DNA of 64,000 bases from Blastopirellula sediminis (GCF_020966755.1 NZ_JAJKFT010000010.1:2134720-2198719); one strand, 5' to 3'. Shown: positions 9,219-18,486, numbered from the stretch's first letter. Numbers and translations: made by a program. Notes: generated by a model from the letters alone, not told the origin.

Positions 9219-9378
9219 ACTAGCCCGAGGCGCGAGCCGAGGGAGTGCGGTCAAATTCAGAATGACTAATGCCGAATGACCAATGTCTTGCTTCGGAATT
9301 CTTTCCTTCCTTAGTCATTAGACATTCGTCATTAGGCATTTCCGGGCCGCACTCCCTCGGCTCGCGCTTCGGGTTAGT
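9219..9378. repeat. Palindromic element, family B copy 1
   Basis: Outer arms of about 32 bases (9219-9250 and 9347-9378) are near-perfect inverted repeats built on CCCGAGGCGCGAGCCGAGGG. Inside is a second, AT-richer inverted repeat (9261-9287 and 9314-9340) built on AATG-CTAATG units. No open frame of note. The same architecture recurs at 10180-10331, so the lipoprotein gene between them is bracketed. Partial copies are at 38655 and 59782. Confidence 0.85.
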
Positions 9379-9420
9379 GTCGACGCCGCTAGCTCCGTCC
9401 GCTTTCCCCCAAAGCTGACC

Positions 9421-10173
9421 TTGCCGCCGTCGTCTCTTTTTGCGACGCTTCTCCGCCCCCTGGTCGGGGACATTGGCCGCCGATTGACAAGCAACGCAAT
9501 AAAAGGCGCTTCAAGCGTGGTGCGACTGGCGATACTCATTTCGATTCTGACCCTCTCCGCGGGCTGCCATGCGCTACGGCTGCCGTCGTGGGTCGGAGCC
9601 GGTCAGCCGCCCGCCTACGCAACCGAGAATCCTGCGTTCGTCCAATTTGGAGACTATGAGGTTCTCTGGGAGCAAATCGTCGATGCGGTCGACGACAACT
9701 TTCGCATTCGAGATGAACAGCGCGTCCGGCTGGTCGCCGGGCAGTTGACCGAAGGGCGGCTCGAAACCTTTCCGACAATCGGCTCGACGATCTTTGAGCC
9801 ATGGCGGACCGATTCGACCCGCGGCTATGAAAAGCTGGAAAGCACCTTGCAGACGATTCGCCGCACGGTGATCGTCCGAGTCATGCCGGAGCAGGGGGGC
9901 TATTTGATCGACGTCGAAGTTCGCAAGGAACTGGAAGACTTGCATGGACGCCGAACCGATATCGCCGATCTCGACCTTTTGCGACATGACGGTACGCTCC
10001 GGATGGAGCAGGAAGCCGCGGTTCGCGAAACGACGACTCTCGGCTGGATTCCGATCGGTCGCGACTGCGAACTGGAACAGCGATTGATCCAGGACATTCG
10101 TGCTCGCCTGGCCGCTTGCGGCGCTCCGCCGCAAGAACGGATGCCGCTTCGTTTGCCGCCGCCGACCGAGTAA
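9421..10173 (+). CDS. Small lipoprotein of unknown function
   Basis: A predicted lipoprotein with lipobox LSAGC at residues 45-49 if started at the ATG at 9421. That gives an unusually long basic leader, so a start nearer the hydrophobic segment (TTG at 9487 or GTG at 9517) may be the real one. The mature part of about 200 residues has many charged residues and ends with a Pro/Leu-rich tail; the segment RRTVIVRVMPEQGGYLIDVEVRKE suggests a beta-rich domain. No known family is recognised. The gene is bracketed by two copies of the family B palindromic element. Confidence 0.7.
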   Translation: MPPSSLFATLLRPLVGDIGRRLTSNAIKGASSVVRLAILISILTLSAGCHALRLPSWVGAGQPPAYATENPAFVQFGDYEVLWEQIVDAVDDNFRIRDEQRVRLVAGQLTEGRLETFPTIGSTIFEPWRTDSTRGYEKLESTLQTIRRTVIVRVMPEQGGYLIDVEVRKELEDLHGRRTDIADLDLLRHDGTLRMEQEAAVRETTTLGWIPIGRDCELEQRLIQDIRARLAACGAPPQERMPLRLPPPTE

Positions 10174-10179
10174 GTCAAT

Positions 10180-10331
10180 CACTAACCCGAGGCGCGAGCC
10201 GAGGGAGTGCGGCCGCAAGTAAATGACGAATGTCGAAGCTCGAATGACGAAACCTCTTTCATTCGACATTTTGATTTTGACATTCGTCATTGCCCCCACC
10301 ACATTCCCTCGGCTTGCGCCTCGGGCTAGTG
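10180..10331. repeat. Palindromic element, family B copy 2
   Basis: Outer arms at about 10180-10213 and 10298-10331 are inverted repeats of the CCCGAGGCGCGAGCCGAGGG type. The inner part again carries ATGACGAATGTCGAA-type inverted repeats. It begins six bases after the lipoprotein stop codon and may also act as its transcript end. Confidence 0.85.
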
Positions 10332-10356
10332 TTGTGACGCAGAATGCTCGACGAAT

Positions 10357-10866
10357 CTAAATCTCGACCGACTTGGTCGCCAGACGCTGGTCGTCGCGGA
10401 TGCCGTGTTCGAGAATTGCTTTCAGTTCATCACGACTATGGCAGACGGCTCGCGGCTTGACCGTTTCGGGAGCGTCGTCGAAGTTCGCTTCTTTCAAGCT
10501 GATCGACGAACCGTCGCGCTGCGACGTCAGGATCAAGTTGCCCGCGTCGAGAATGCTGATCAGAAAATCAAGCAAGTCAGGCGTCAGTCCATGTTCGACG
10601 CGAAGCGTGAACTCTTCGACGTACTGCGGTTGGTAGTTTTCGCAGGTAACCTGGAAATCGCCCCCATCTTTCAGATGGACGAAACCGCGGGCCTCCTCAA
10701 TCGATTGACCGGCCGCTTCGTCCAAGAGGGCTTTGACCGCCGATTGTTCGGACGGCGTCATCGGCAGATGAGGACGCTCCATCACCATCTTACCGGTCGC
10801 GGCGTCGACGGTTTCGATCGGATCGCAACTCCAATGACGTGACGATAGGCGGAGTTCGAGGCTCAT
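10357..10866 (-). CDS. Unknown 169-residue protein
   Basis: A soluble acidic protein beginning MSLELRLSSRHWSCDP. It has no signal peptide or membrane helix. The middle contains alternating beta-like segments (GGDFQVTCENYQPQYVEEFTLRVEH) followed by a helical stretch. I do not recognise it. It ends 76 bases after the aminotransferase on the same strand, so the two may be co-transcribed, with no evidence for a shared role. Confidence 0.65.
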   Translation of the reverse strand: MSLELRLSSRHWSCDPIETVDAATGKMVMERPHLPMTPSEQSAVKALLDEAAGQSIEEARGFVHLKDGGDFQVTCENYQPQYVEEFTLRVEHGLTPDLLDFLISILDAGNLILTSQRDGSSISLKEANFDDAPETVKPRAVCHSRDELKAILEHGIRDDQRLATKSVEI

Positions 10867-10942
10867 GTCGAATCGCTCCGGGGAGGAATAAGTTCACTTC
10901 CACCATTAGTGTAGCGATTTTAAGCCTCGCTGGCGAATCGAA

Positions 10943-12049
10943 TTAACCTTTCGCGATCTTTCGCAGCATGTCGATGCCGCGTTTTAACGTTTCATCTTGC
11001 GCTGCATACGAAATGCGGAAGTGCGTGTCTTGCTTGCTGAAGATCTTGCCGGGGATGATCAACAGACTGTTTTCGATCGCCTTGGCGACGAATTCGCTGC
11101 CGGTTCCCCATGGCGCTTTAGGGAAGATGTAGAAGGCGCCTTCCGGACGGGAGACTTCGTAAAGATCGCTGATGCCGTCGAGCATCATGTCCCGCTTGTG
11201 AGCGTAAGTTGCGACATGTTCGCTCATATCGACGTCGAGCGCCGCGGCGCTGGCCCATTGCGCCGGCTGCGGAGCGCACACAAAGGTGTACTGCTGCAGC
11301 TTGATCATCGTGTCGATGATCGCTGACGGACCATGCACGTAACCGACGCGCCAGCCGGTCATGCCGTAGCTCTTGGAAAAACCGTCGATCACGATCGTTT
11401 GATCGTTGAACTTAGCGGGAGAGACGAATTCGCCGTAGGTGAAGGTGCGGTAGATCTCGTCGGAGATCAACGCGATGTTCTTCTCGGCCGTCAACTTGGC
11501 CAGGCCTTCCACTTCGGCGGCAGTCGCTACAACGCCGGTCGGATTGGCCGGGCTGTTGAGCAGGATCAGCTTCGTCTTCGGCGTGATGGTCGCGCGAACT
11601 TTTTCGAGATCGATGCGGAAGTCGGGATAGGTGTTGATCACCACCGGCACGCCGCCGACCAGTTTGACCAGCGATTCGTACATGACGAAGTAGGGATCAA
11701 AGATGATCACTTCATCGCCGGGATTGACCAACGCCAGCATCGACAAGACCAAGCCGCCGCTGGTGCCTGAGCAGACGAAGTTCGTGCGATCGCTATGGCC
11801 GAACTCGGCGTCGATCATCGCTTGCAGCTTGTTGCGGAGGACCGGCATTCCCTGCGTTAGGGCATAGCCGTTCTTCCCTTCGCGAATCGCCGTGATCGCC
11901 GCTTCTTTCACCGGTTCCGGGACGTCAAAGTCGGGCTGCCCGATCGAAAGATTGATCGGGTCGGTCATTTTCGCCGCCAGGTCAAAGACTTTACGAATGC
12001 CGCTAGAGTCAAACGCGGCGGTACGATCGGCGATCCAAGGGTGATTCAT
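10943..12049 (-). CDS. PLP-dependent aminotransferase, class I/II
   Basis: A 368-residue fold-type I aminotransferase acting in the cytoplasm. The PLP lysine is Lys226 in VIDGFSKSYGMTGWRVGY; NSPANPTG (165-172) and the aspartate of ALISDEIY contact the cofactor, and the C-terminal arginine that binds the substrate carboxylate lies in HFRISYA. This places it with aspartate/aromatic-type aminotransferases, though the substrate is not determined by these residues. An intrinsic terminator for the upstream gene sits just before it, so it has its own promoter. Confidence 0.92.
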   Translation of the reverse strand: MNHPWIADRTAAFDSSGIRKVFDLAAKMTDPINLSIGQPDFDVPEPVKEAAITAIREGKNGYALTQGMPVLRNKLQAMIDAEFGHSDRTNFVCSGTSGGLVLSMLALVNPGDEVIIFDPYFVMYESLVKLVGGVPVVINTYPDFRIDLEKVRATITPKTKLILLNSPANPTGVVATAAEVEGLAKLTAEKNIALISDEIYRTFTYGEFVSPAKFNDQTIVIDGFSKSYGMTGWRVGYVHGPSAIIDTMIKLQQYTFVCAPQPAQWASAAALDVDMSEHVATYAHKRDMMLDGISDLYEVSRPEGAFYIFPKAPWGTGSEFVAKAIENSLLIIPGKIFSKQDTHFRISYAAQDETLKRGIDMLRKIAKG

Positions 12050-12060
12050 GGGTCATCAGC

Positions 12061-12089
12061 AAAAAAAGAGGCCGCCCTATAGTGGCGGC
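12061..12089 (-). terminator. Intrinsic terminator of the phosphohexomutase-like gene
   Basis: On the reverse strand GCCGCC pairs with GGCGGC (12071-12089) around a seven-base loop, followed by CTC and seven T residues (12061-12067). It lies 32 bases past the stop of the gene at 12121. Confidence 0.8.
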
Positions 12090-12120
12090 GAACCAGCGAT
12101 AATTCGACCCGCAGTATGAC

Positions 12121-13329
12121 CTAGATCAACTGGCTCGACAAGCTACGGTCGTCGCGGCTAAGCCGGGTCAAGAGGAGCGTTACGACCCCCAAAGCGTCGG
12201 ACGTCGGAAGTTGGTTTCGCCACCAGTAGCGGCCGCTGGGCTCGATCCCCAGCTGGCAATCGTACTGGCGAATTGCAGCGAACATCGCTCCTCGTCCGGC
12301 GGCGGTTGGAAAATGGACCGCATCGTGGGGAACTTCCAGCGGCGGCGGCGACGCCACGCGGAGCGGCGCATTCTCCCACGCGACCGCTTCCTCGATCAGT
12401 AGCTTCGACAATCGCGGCTGCAGGACGCGATACCCACGCTCTTCAAAAACTTCGATCGATTCGCCGCTCCCATCGATCCAGACGCCGAAATGGCCCCGAT
12501 GCTGCCGGATCGCCGCGGCCAGACGAACGCTCCAGTCGCCCCCGCTCGGCAGAACGAACAGTTCGCAGTTCGAGCGGGCAATCAACTGCTGAAGTTGGCG
12601 AAGCGATCCCCGAGACGGCGACTGGACGACCAGTCGCAACGGACGGCGCGCTCGATGATACGGGGCGAAGCGTTCGAGATGGGGGGAGGACATGTCGATT
12701 TCCGCCAGCGTCCCTTGACGGTGCGCCGGCGAGAGCGGCTTAGGCGTTTGGAGTTGACGTTCGAGCCGGGCAAGTTCTTCGCTGGCAAACGGGGTTCCGC
12801 CGGGACCGAACATCGTCAGTTCGATCTGCCGCAAATCGCCGCTCGGCGTGCTGAGCAAAATGCCGCCGTCTAGTTTTCGTTGGTCGATCGTCCAGGCGAC
12901 TTCGGCGCAAGTCGGATCGGTTGCGAGCTCGACGTCGAAGCCGGCTCGTCGCCAGACGTTGACCATCGCTTCGGCCTGGTCAATCGCCGCCGAGTGGGCG
13001 ACAGCCAGGAGGAGGGGAGCGGCGATCGGATTGGAGAAGCTGCGAGTAAACGCGGCGGCGATTTGGGCCGCCTCGACCGGGGAGAACTGATGAAACAGGT
13101 CGGCGGCGAGCCCTTCATAGTGCAACAACTGGGGAAGTGGCGTCTTCGGCGGGACCTGCCGCCAAGCCGCGGCGATTCTGGGAGAGATGCCGGCCTGATC
13201 GTCACGCCGCGGACAGTCGCGGCACTCCGGATAAAACTGGGCCAACCGCGCCAAATGAGTCGCCCGGTCGACCGGGACTGACTGGCCGGGGCAGCAGAAG
13301 GTCGCGTTTTCCAGTTCTTCGTTCGTCAT
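12121..13329 (-). CDS. Phosphohexomutase-like protein with lost catalytic motifs
   Basis: A 402-residue protein that follows the plan of phosphoglucomutase/phosphomannomutase through domains 1-3. Residues 84-193 mirror domain 1, but where the family has a phospho-serine loop (TASHNP) this protein reads GGILLSTPSGDL (155-166) before the conserved-looking FGPGGTPF. The metal loop DGDGDR is replaced by DGSGES (286-291), and the sugar-binding GEXSGH becomes IEPSGR (362-367). The C-terminal phosphate-binding domain 4 is absent. An N-terminal extension carries four cysteines (12, 13, 36, 39) that could bind metal. It is most likely a non-catalytic descendant with a binding or regulatory role; this is inference from motif loss. 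It is not linked to sugar genes here and has its own terminator. Confidence 0.7.
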   Translation of the reverse strand: MTNEELENATFCCPGQSVPVDRATHLARLAQFYPECRDCPRRDDQAGISPRIAAAWRQVPPKTPLPQLLHYEGLAADLFHQFSPVEAAQIAAAFTRSFSNPIAAPLLLAVAHSAAIDQAEAMVNVWRRAGFDVELATDPTCAEVAWTIDQRKLDGGILLSTPSGDLRQIELTMFGPGGTPFASEELARLERQLQTPKPLSPAHRQGTLAEIDMSSPHLERFAPYHRARRPLRLVVQSPSRGSLRQLQQLIARSNCELFVLPSGGDWSVRLAAAIRQHRGHFGVWIDGSGESIEVFEERGYRVLQPRLSKLLIEEAVAWENAPLRVASPPPLEVPHDAVHFPTAAGRGAMFAAIRQYDCQLGIEPSGRYWWRNQLPTSDALGVVTLLLTRLSRDDRSLSSQLI

Positions 13330-13538
13330 GCCGGGAACTCTACCCGGTCGGCCGCTTTCAGGTCAACGGAAAGACAGGCGGAATTGCCGGTTCTATGGCT
13401 CGCGCCGATCGTATCGACGTGTTATTTGCGGGTTTCCTGGCGTGAAAAGTGGCCTTTTAACAAATCGTCGTGAGCTGCGACCTACGTTTTCGGGTCAGAC
13501 GCAGATTTTGTGCGCTCGATTTTTAGGTGAGAAGTTCG

Positions 13539-13961
13539 ATGAATCAACGTCGCGGAGCTCGGTATGTCGATCCCTCGGTCCAAGGGGGAATCGTACTGCG
13601 GATGCTGTTCTACTGGACCACGTTTTTCGTCGTTGGACTGGTGATCTCGTTCGCCGTTCAGGTCCTTTGCAACCCGCTGGAGCCGATGAATCAACATCTG
13701 GCCAGCGTTTGGCAAAACCAGGGGCCGTTCATTCTGGCGGCGTTCTGCTTGTTGCCGATCTACACGTACGACCTGATTCGCTTCAGCCATCGCTTCGTCG
13801 GTCCGATCATCCGTTTCCGCCGCGTCGTCAACGAGGCGGCCGATGGGGAAGTGCCGCCGCCGTTCAATCTGCGGGACAAGGACTACTGGAAGGAATTCGC
13901 TTCCGATTTGAATCGCTTGTTTGATCGCATGCGTGGCGGCCGATCGCCTCAGGAGAGCTAA
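13539..13961 (+). CDS. Two-helix membrane protein with HAMP-like tail
   Basis: A 140-residue protein with two membrane segments (about LFYWTTFFVVGLVISFAV and GPFILAAFCLLPIYTY). The tail FVGPIIRFRRVVNEAADGEVPPPFNLRDKDYWKEFASDLNRL (cytoplasmic) has the proline and DYWKE pattern of HAMP-type linkers. The ATG at 13539 is preferred over a GTG twelve bases earlier because AGGTGAG lies at ribosome-site distance. It is first in a tightly packed operon with TadE/TadG-like genes (three-base gap to the next), which suggests a role with that pilus or secretion-like apparatus. Confidence 0.75.
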   Translation: MNQRRGARYVDPSVQGGIVLRMLFYWTTFFVVGLVISFAVQVLCNPLEPMNQHLASVWQNQGPFILAAFCLLPIYTYDLIRFSHRFVGPIIRFRRVVNEAADGEVPPPFNLRDKDYWKEFASDLNRLFDRMRGGRSPQES

Positions 13962-13964
13962 GCG

Positions 13965-14363
13965 ATGCGACGCAAGAGCAGCAAACGATCACGACACGGG
14001 ATGGCCGTGGCCGAACTGGGCATCTGCCTGCCGGTCGTCGTGTTGATTTTGATGGCGGCGATTCAAGGCGCCGAAATGATGTTCCTGAAACAGACCGTCG
14101 CGATCGCCGCCTACGAAGGTTGTCGCGCCGCGTTGCGACCGAATGCAACCAATGAAATCGCCGTCGCCGCCGCCGCGTCAGTGCTGAACGATCGCCATAT
14201 CGAAGGGGCGACGATCGAAGCGTCGAAATTCACGACAGCGAAAACGGGCAAAGACGTGACGATCTCGATCACCGCTCCGGTCGCTCAGAACTCGACGCTA
14301 CAAGGATGGATGTTTTCGCCCCCTACGATCACGTCATCGGTCACGATGATGAAGGAATACTAA
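13965..14363 (+). CDS. TadE-like minor pseudopilin
   Basis: A 132-residue protein with a short basic leader followed by GMAVAELGICLPVVVLILMAAI, the TadE-type hydrophobic segment with glutamate in the family position. The exported part is small and Ser/Thr/Ala rich. TadE-family proteins are processed by prepilin peptidase and assist Flp/Tad pili. The major Flp pilin, ATPase and secretin are not in this window, so which machine it serves is unknown. It sits second in the operon beginning at 13539. Confidence 0.82.
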   Translation: MRRKSSKRSRHGMAVAELGICLPVVVLILMAAIQGAEMMFLKQTVAIAAYEGCRAALRPNATNEIAVAAAASVLNDRHIEGATIEASKFTTAKTGKDVTISITAPVAQNSTLQGWMFSPPTITSSVTMMKEY

Positions 14364-14373
14364 GAGGCGTCCC

Positions 14374-14910
14374 ATGTCGCACAACAGCCGTCAATTCGCC
14401 ATTTGCCGCTTGGCCGAACGTTGCCGCGAAGGTTTGCGTCGTTGCCTGGGAGGCGAGTCGAACTGCCGTCAGACGCAGCCGACGCCGCAGCGAATTCGCC
14501 CGACCAAACGTAGTCGCATCGCGCAGCGCACCGGCGCCGCGATGATCGAGTTCGCATTCGCCGGACCGATTCTGTTCATGTTTATTCTCGCCTGCGTCGA
14601 GTTTGGGCGATTGACGATGATTCGTCACACGGCCGACAACGCGGCGTACGAAGCGGCCCGCTATGCGATGGTTCCTGGCGCGACCGCGCAGGAAGCGATC
14701 GAGAGAGCGACGAATCTGTTGGCGACTGTCGGCGCTCGCAACGTTGAAGTCGGGGTCGATCCGGAAATCCTTTTGCCGGAAACGGAAGTGATCACCGTGA
14801 CCGTTCGCGTGCCGATCGCTGGCAACAGCTGGATTGCGCCGAAATACTTTGAAGACTATGCGATCGAAGCCAGTTCGCACTTGGCGACCGAACGCTATAA
14901 CCCCGAATAG
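14374..14910 (+). CDS. TadE-like pseudopilin with long basic leader
   Basis: A 178-residue protein with about 55 residues of Arg/Gln/Cys-rich leader before GAAMIEFAFAGPILFMFILA, the TadE hydrophobic segment. Then comes a family-typical RHTADNAAYEAARYAMVPGA and a beta-rich C-terminal domain. The leader is unusually long; an internal ATG (at the M of GAAMIEF) lacks a basic n-region, so the annotated start is kept, but an intermediate start is possible. It lies ten bases after the first TadE-like gene and six before the VWA gene. Confidence 0.82.
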   Translation: MSHNSRQFAICRLAERCREGLRRCLGGESNCRQTQPTPQRIRPTKRSRIAQRTGAAMIEFAFAGPILFMFILACVEFGRLTMIRHTADNAAYEAARYAMVPGATAQEAIERATNLLATVGARNVEVGVDPEILLPETEVITVTVRVPIAGNSWIAPKYFEDYAIEASSHLATERYNPE

Positions 14911-14916
14911 TAGGCG

Positions 14917-16029
14917 ATGTCCAAGATGCTTACTCGCAAAAAACGAAACGCGAATCGTCGCCGCGGCGCCATCCTGATTCTGGTGGCGGTCTTGCTGCCG
15001 GTCATCCTCTGGATGGCGGCCTTTTGCGTCGACGTCGCTTACATGCAACTGACTCGCACCGAACTGCGAATCGCAACCGACGCCGCGGCCCGAGCCGGCG
15101 CACGAACGTTGAGCTTGGAACAAGACGCGAGCTTGGCGCATGCCGCTGCAATCGAATACGCCGCCAAGAACAACGTCGCCGGCAATACGCTGACGCTGGC
15201 CGACAGCGATGTGGAAATCGGGTTGTCGGTTCGGGTCGACGACGAAGGACGCTTCGAGTTTTCCGACGGCGGTACGCTGTTGAATTCGGTTCACGTGACC
15301 GGTCGGCGAACTCTCGATTCGCCAGACGGCGCCGTGCGACTCTATTTGACGCCGATTTTCGGTCATGAGTTCTTCCAGCCGGCCACCGACGCGACTGCGT
15401 CGCAGATTGACCGCGACATCGCCCTAGTGGTCGACCGCAGCGGCTCGATGACGTTCAAGCTCAGTGAATCGAAGTACCAGCCAGGCTGGAAGAACAATGA
15501 TCCGGTGCCGGCCGGCGCTCGCTGGTGGGCGTTGGTCGATTCGGTCGACGGCTTTTTGAACGAATTGGGATCGACGCCGCAGCTCGAGCTCGTTTCGCTG
15601 TCGTCCTACAACAGCAGCGCGACGATCGATCAAAACCTGACCGACAATTATAGCAAGATCACGCAAGCGATCGAGAAATACTCGAAGAAGTATCCGGACG
15701 GTTCGACGAATATCACCGCCGGTATGGATAAGGGAATTCAGACGCTGCAGAACAAAACGTACGCGCGTCCTTACGCCTCGAAAACGATGGTGGTGATGAC
15801 CGACGGAAATCACAACTTCGGCAGCAGCCCGACGACCGCCGCGTACGATGCGGCTGACGCTGATATCGTCGTGCACACCATCACCTACGGCGGCGACGCG
15901 AATGAGTACTTGATGCGGGAAGTCGCCAGAATCGGCGGCGGCCAACATTGGCATGCGCCTACCGAAGCCGATTTGGAAGAGGTCTTTCGCGAGATTGCCC
16001 GCAACGCACCTACATTGTTGACGTACTAA
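14917..16029 (+). CDS. TadG-like protein with von Willebrand factor A domain
   Basis: A 370-residue protein starting with a basic patch and [26 protein letters not shown], the TadG-type membrane anchor. From about residue 165 a VWA domain begins with the complete MIDAS motif [12 protein letters not shown] (DXSXS), with the later threonine and VVMTDGNHN aspartate also in place, so metal-dependent adhesion or protein binding is expected. It closes the TadE/TadE/TadG operon; the chemoreceptor gene starts 71 bases on. Confidence 0.88.
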   Translation: MSKMLTRKKRNANRRRGAILILVAVLLPVILWMAAFCVDVAYMQLTRTELRIATDAAARAGARTLSLEQDASLAHAAAIEYAAKNNVAGNTLTLADSDVEIGLSVRVDDEGRFEFSDGGTLLNSVHVTGRRTLDSPDGAVRLYLTPIFGHEFFQPATDATASQIDRDIALVVDRSGSMTFKLSESKYQPGWKNNDPVPAGARWWALVDSVDGFLNELGSTPQLELVSLSSYNSSATIDQNLTDNYSKITQAIEKYSKKYPDGSTNITAGMDKGIQTLQNKTYARPYASKTMVVMTDGNHNFGSSPTTAAYDAADADIVVHTITYGGDANEYLMREVARIGGGQHWHAPTEADLEEVFREIARNAPTLLTY

Positions 16030-16100
16030 CCAAGGTCGCCCGCAATGCGATCACTACAGTTTTCCGCAGTTTAACTACCCATCGCGGCAGGAGCGATTCA

Positions 16101-18422
16101 ATGGCCAGCGCAGTTCTCGAAAAGCCGAAAACCGAAAAGAAGACCAGCAGCGCCGCTGCGCTCCGCCAAGAGCTGGAGTCGCTCAAGGCGCAGGTAGCGG
16201 CGATCGGCAAATCGCAAGCGGTGATTGAGTTCGAGTTGGACGGCACGATCGTCTCGGCCAACGACAACTTTCTCAGCGCCGTCGGCTATTCGCTCGACGA
16301 AATTCGAGGCCATCACCACCGGATGTTCGTTCCGGCCGACGTCGCTCGCAGCGTCGAGTACCAGCAGTTCTGGGATCGGCTGAAGAAAGGGCAATACGAC
16401 GCCGGCGAATACAAACGGATCGGCAAAGGGGGCAAGGAACTCTGGATTCAGGCTTCCTACAACCCGATTCTGGATAATGCTGGTCGTCCGGTGAAAGTGA
16501 TCAAGTACGCGTCGGACATTACCGCCGAGAAGATGCGCAACGCCGACTATTCGGGCCAGATCGCCGCGATCAGCAAGTCGCAAGCGGTGATCGAGTTCAA
16601 TATGGACGGCACGATCATCGGCGCCAACGAAAACTTCCTGACCGCCGTCGGCTATTCCCTCAGCGAAATCGCAGGGAAGCACCATCGGATGTTCGTCGGA
16701 GAGCAACACGCAAGCAGCCGCGAATATAAGGAATTCTGGGACCGTCTGAACCGTGGCGAATATGATTCGGGCGAATACAAACGCTTCGGCAAGGGCGCCA
16801 AGGAAATCTGGATTCAGGCTTCCTACAACCCGATCTGCGATCTGAGCGGCAAGCCGTACAAGGTGGTTAAGTACGCTTCGGACATCACCGCCCAGAAGTT
16901 GGAAAGCGCCAACTACTCGGGGCAGATCGAAGCGATCGGCAAGTCGCAAGCGGTGATCGAGTTCAATATGGACGGCACGATCATCGGCGCCAATGAGAAC
17001 TTTTTGAAGACTCTCGGTTACACCCAGCAGGAAATCGTCGGCCAGCATCACCGGATGTTCGTCGAAGGAAGCTACGCTCGCAGCAGCGAATACCAGGACT
17101 TCTGGAATCGGCTGAACCGCGGCCAGTACGACTCGGGCGAATACAAACGAATCGGCAAAGGAGGCAAGGAAATCTGGATTCAGGCTTCCTATAACCCGAT
17201 CCGCGATTTGAACGGCAATCCGTACAAGGTGGTCAAGTACGCGATCGACGTCACCGCTCAGAAGTTGGAAAGCGCCAACTTTTCCGGGCAGATTGAAGCG
17301 ATCAGCAAGTCGCAAGCGGTGATCGAGTTCAACATGGACGGCACGATCATCGGCGCCAACGACAACTTCCTGGCCGCCGTCGGCTACTTGCGTCAGGAAA
17401 TCGTCGGCCAGCATCATCGGATGTTCGTCGAAGACGACTACGCCCGCAGCCGTGACTACCAGGACTTCTGGAATCGGCTGAACCGCGGCGAATACGATTC
17501 GGGCGAATACAAGCGAATCGGCAAGGGGGGCAAGGAGATCTGGATTCAGGCCTCCTACAATCCGATTCTTGATTTGAACGGCAAGCCGTACAAAGTGGTC
17601 AAGTACGCCAGCGACATTACGCAGCAGGTCAACTTGCGTCACAACATGGCTCAGCTGATTGACGACGTTATCGAGAACGCGAACCAGTTCTCGGAAAGCG
17701 CCGGCGCCGTCAGCGAAACGTCGCAAACGCTCGCTCAGGGCGCCCAGACGCAAAGCGCCGCCGTCGAAGAGATCAGCGCTTCGACGCAGGAATTGATCAC
17801 GTCGATCAGCGGCATCCGCGATCGCTCGTCGGAAACGAATCGCCTGGCGACGGAAACCAATCAAATCGCCGTCGAAGGGGGCCACGCGGTCACCAAGTCG
17901 GGCGAAGCGATGGACCTGATCAAGGCTTCGTCAGAACAGATCAGCGAAATTATTCAGGTGATTTCCGAGATCGCCAGCCAGACCAACTTGCTCGCCCTCA
18001 ATGCGGCGATCGAAGCGGCTCGCGCCGGCGAACATGGCCTCGGCTTCGCGGTCGTCGCCGACGAAGTTCGCAAGCTGGCCGAACGTTCGAGCGCTGCGGC
18101 GAAGGAAATCTCGTCGCTGATCAAAGAGTCGACCGCCCGTGTGAACAACGGCGTCGAACTGAGCTCGCAAGCCGGCAATGCGCTGAAGAAGATCGTCGCC
18201 GCGGTCGAATCGACCTCGGGTAAGATCACCGAGATCGCGACGGCCGCCGATGAGCAGATGAACATGGCGAACGAAGTTTACGGCGCCATTCAACAAGTGG
18301 CCGAAGTGACCGAAGAAGCGACGGCCGCCAGCGAAGAGTTGGCCGCAAGCTCCGAAGAGTTGGGCGCCCAAGCGACGGCCCTGCGCGATTTGGTCGAAAA
18401 CTTCGACGCGTCCGGCAAATAA
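16101..18422 (+). CDS. Soluble chemoreceptor with four tandem PAS domains
   Basis: A 773-residue methyl-accepting chemotaxis protein with no membrane segment. Residues about 34-520 are four PAS domains of exactly 122 residues, each with SQAVIEF, a NFL..VGY..EI core, H(H)RMFV, FWDRL or [23 protein letters not shown] and KYA.D(I/V)T. These resemble haem- or flavin-binding PAS of Aer/BdlA type; the cofactor is not certain. The signalling hairpin tip is intact ([24 protein letters not shown]). It should sense a cytoplasmic or redox signal and control CheA. Start at 16101 is chosen for GGCAGGAG nine bases upstream; the open frame extends back into the VWA gene. No CheR-docking tail is seen. Confidence 0.93.
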   Translation: MASAVLEKPKTEKKTSSAAALRQELESLKAQVAAIGKSQAVIEFELDGTIVSANDNFLSAVGYSLDEIRGHHHRMFVPADVARSVEYQQFWDRLKKGQYDAGEYKRIGKGGKELWIQASYNPILDNAGRPVKVIKYASDITAEKMRNADYSGQIAAISKSQAVIEFNMDGTIIGANENFLTAVGYSLSEIAGKHHRMFVGEQHASSREYKEFWDRLNRGEYDSGEYKRFGKGAKEIWIQASYNPICDLSGKPYKVVKYASDITAQKLESANYSGQIEAIGKSQAVIEFNMDGTIIGANENFLKTLGYTQQEIVGQHHRMFVEGSYARSSEYQDFWNRLNRGQYDSGEYKRIGKGGKEIWIQASYNPIRDLNGNPYKVVKYAIDVTAQKLESANFSGQIEAISKSQAVIEFNMDGTIIGANDNFLAAVGYLRQEIVGQHHRMFVEDDYARSRDYQDFWNRLNRGEYDSGEYKRIGKGGKEIWIQASYNPILDLNGKPYKVVKYASDITQQVNLRHNMAQLIDDVIENANQFSESAGAVSETSQTLAQGAQTQSAAVEEISASTQELITSISGIRDRSSETNRLATETNQIAVEGGHAVTKSGEAMDLIKASSEQISEIIQVISEIASQTNLLALNAAIEAARAGEHGLGFAVVADEVRKLAERSSAAAKEISSLIKESTARVNNGVELSSQAGNALKKIVAAVESTSGKITEIATAADEQMNMANEVYGAIQQVAEVTEEATAASEELAASSEELGAQATALRDLVENFDASGK
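16200..17663 (+). repeat. Four in-frame 366-bp tandem repeats within the chemoreceptor
   Basis: The unit boundary GCGATC(A/G)GCAA occurs at 16200, 16566, 16932 and 17298, exactly 366 bases apart each time. Units 2-4 are closely similar at DNA level over long runs, unit 1 is the most diverged. This is a recent amplification of one PAS-encoding unit. Confidence 0.92.
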
Positions 18423-18452
18423 GTACGAATCGCTCGGAAATTGACGAGTTCG

Positions 18453-18486
18453 ACGGCGTCTGCACCAGGTGTAGACGCCGTTTTTT
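18453..18486 (+). terminator. Intrinsic terminator of the chemoreceptor gene
   Basis: ACGGCGTCT (18453-18461) pairs with AGACGCCGT (18473-18481) and continues into a run of T to 18486. Confidence 0.92.

Noticed and set aside
16200-17663. Regular repeats considered as a CRISPR or satellite array
   Set aside because: The 366-bp period is in frame and encodes PAS domains; there are no short direct repeats with unique spacers.
16098-17885. 595-residue open frame on the reverse strand opposite the four-PAS chemoreceptor
   Set aside because: It repeats every 366 bases because the gene below it does. It has no ribosome site or domain, so it is a shadow.
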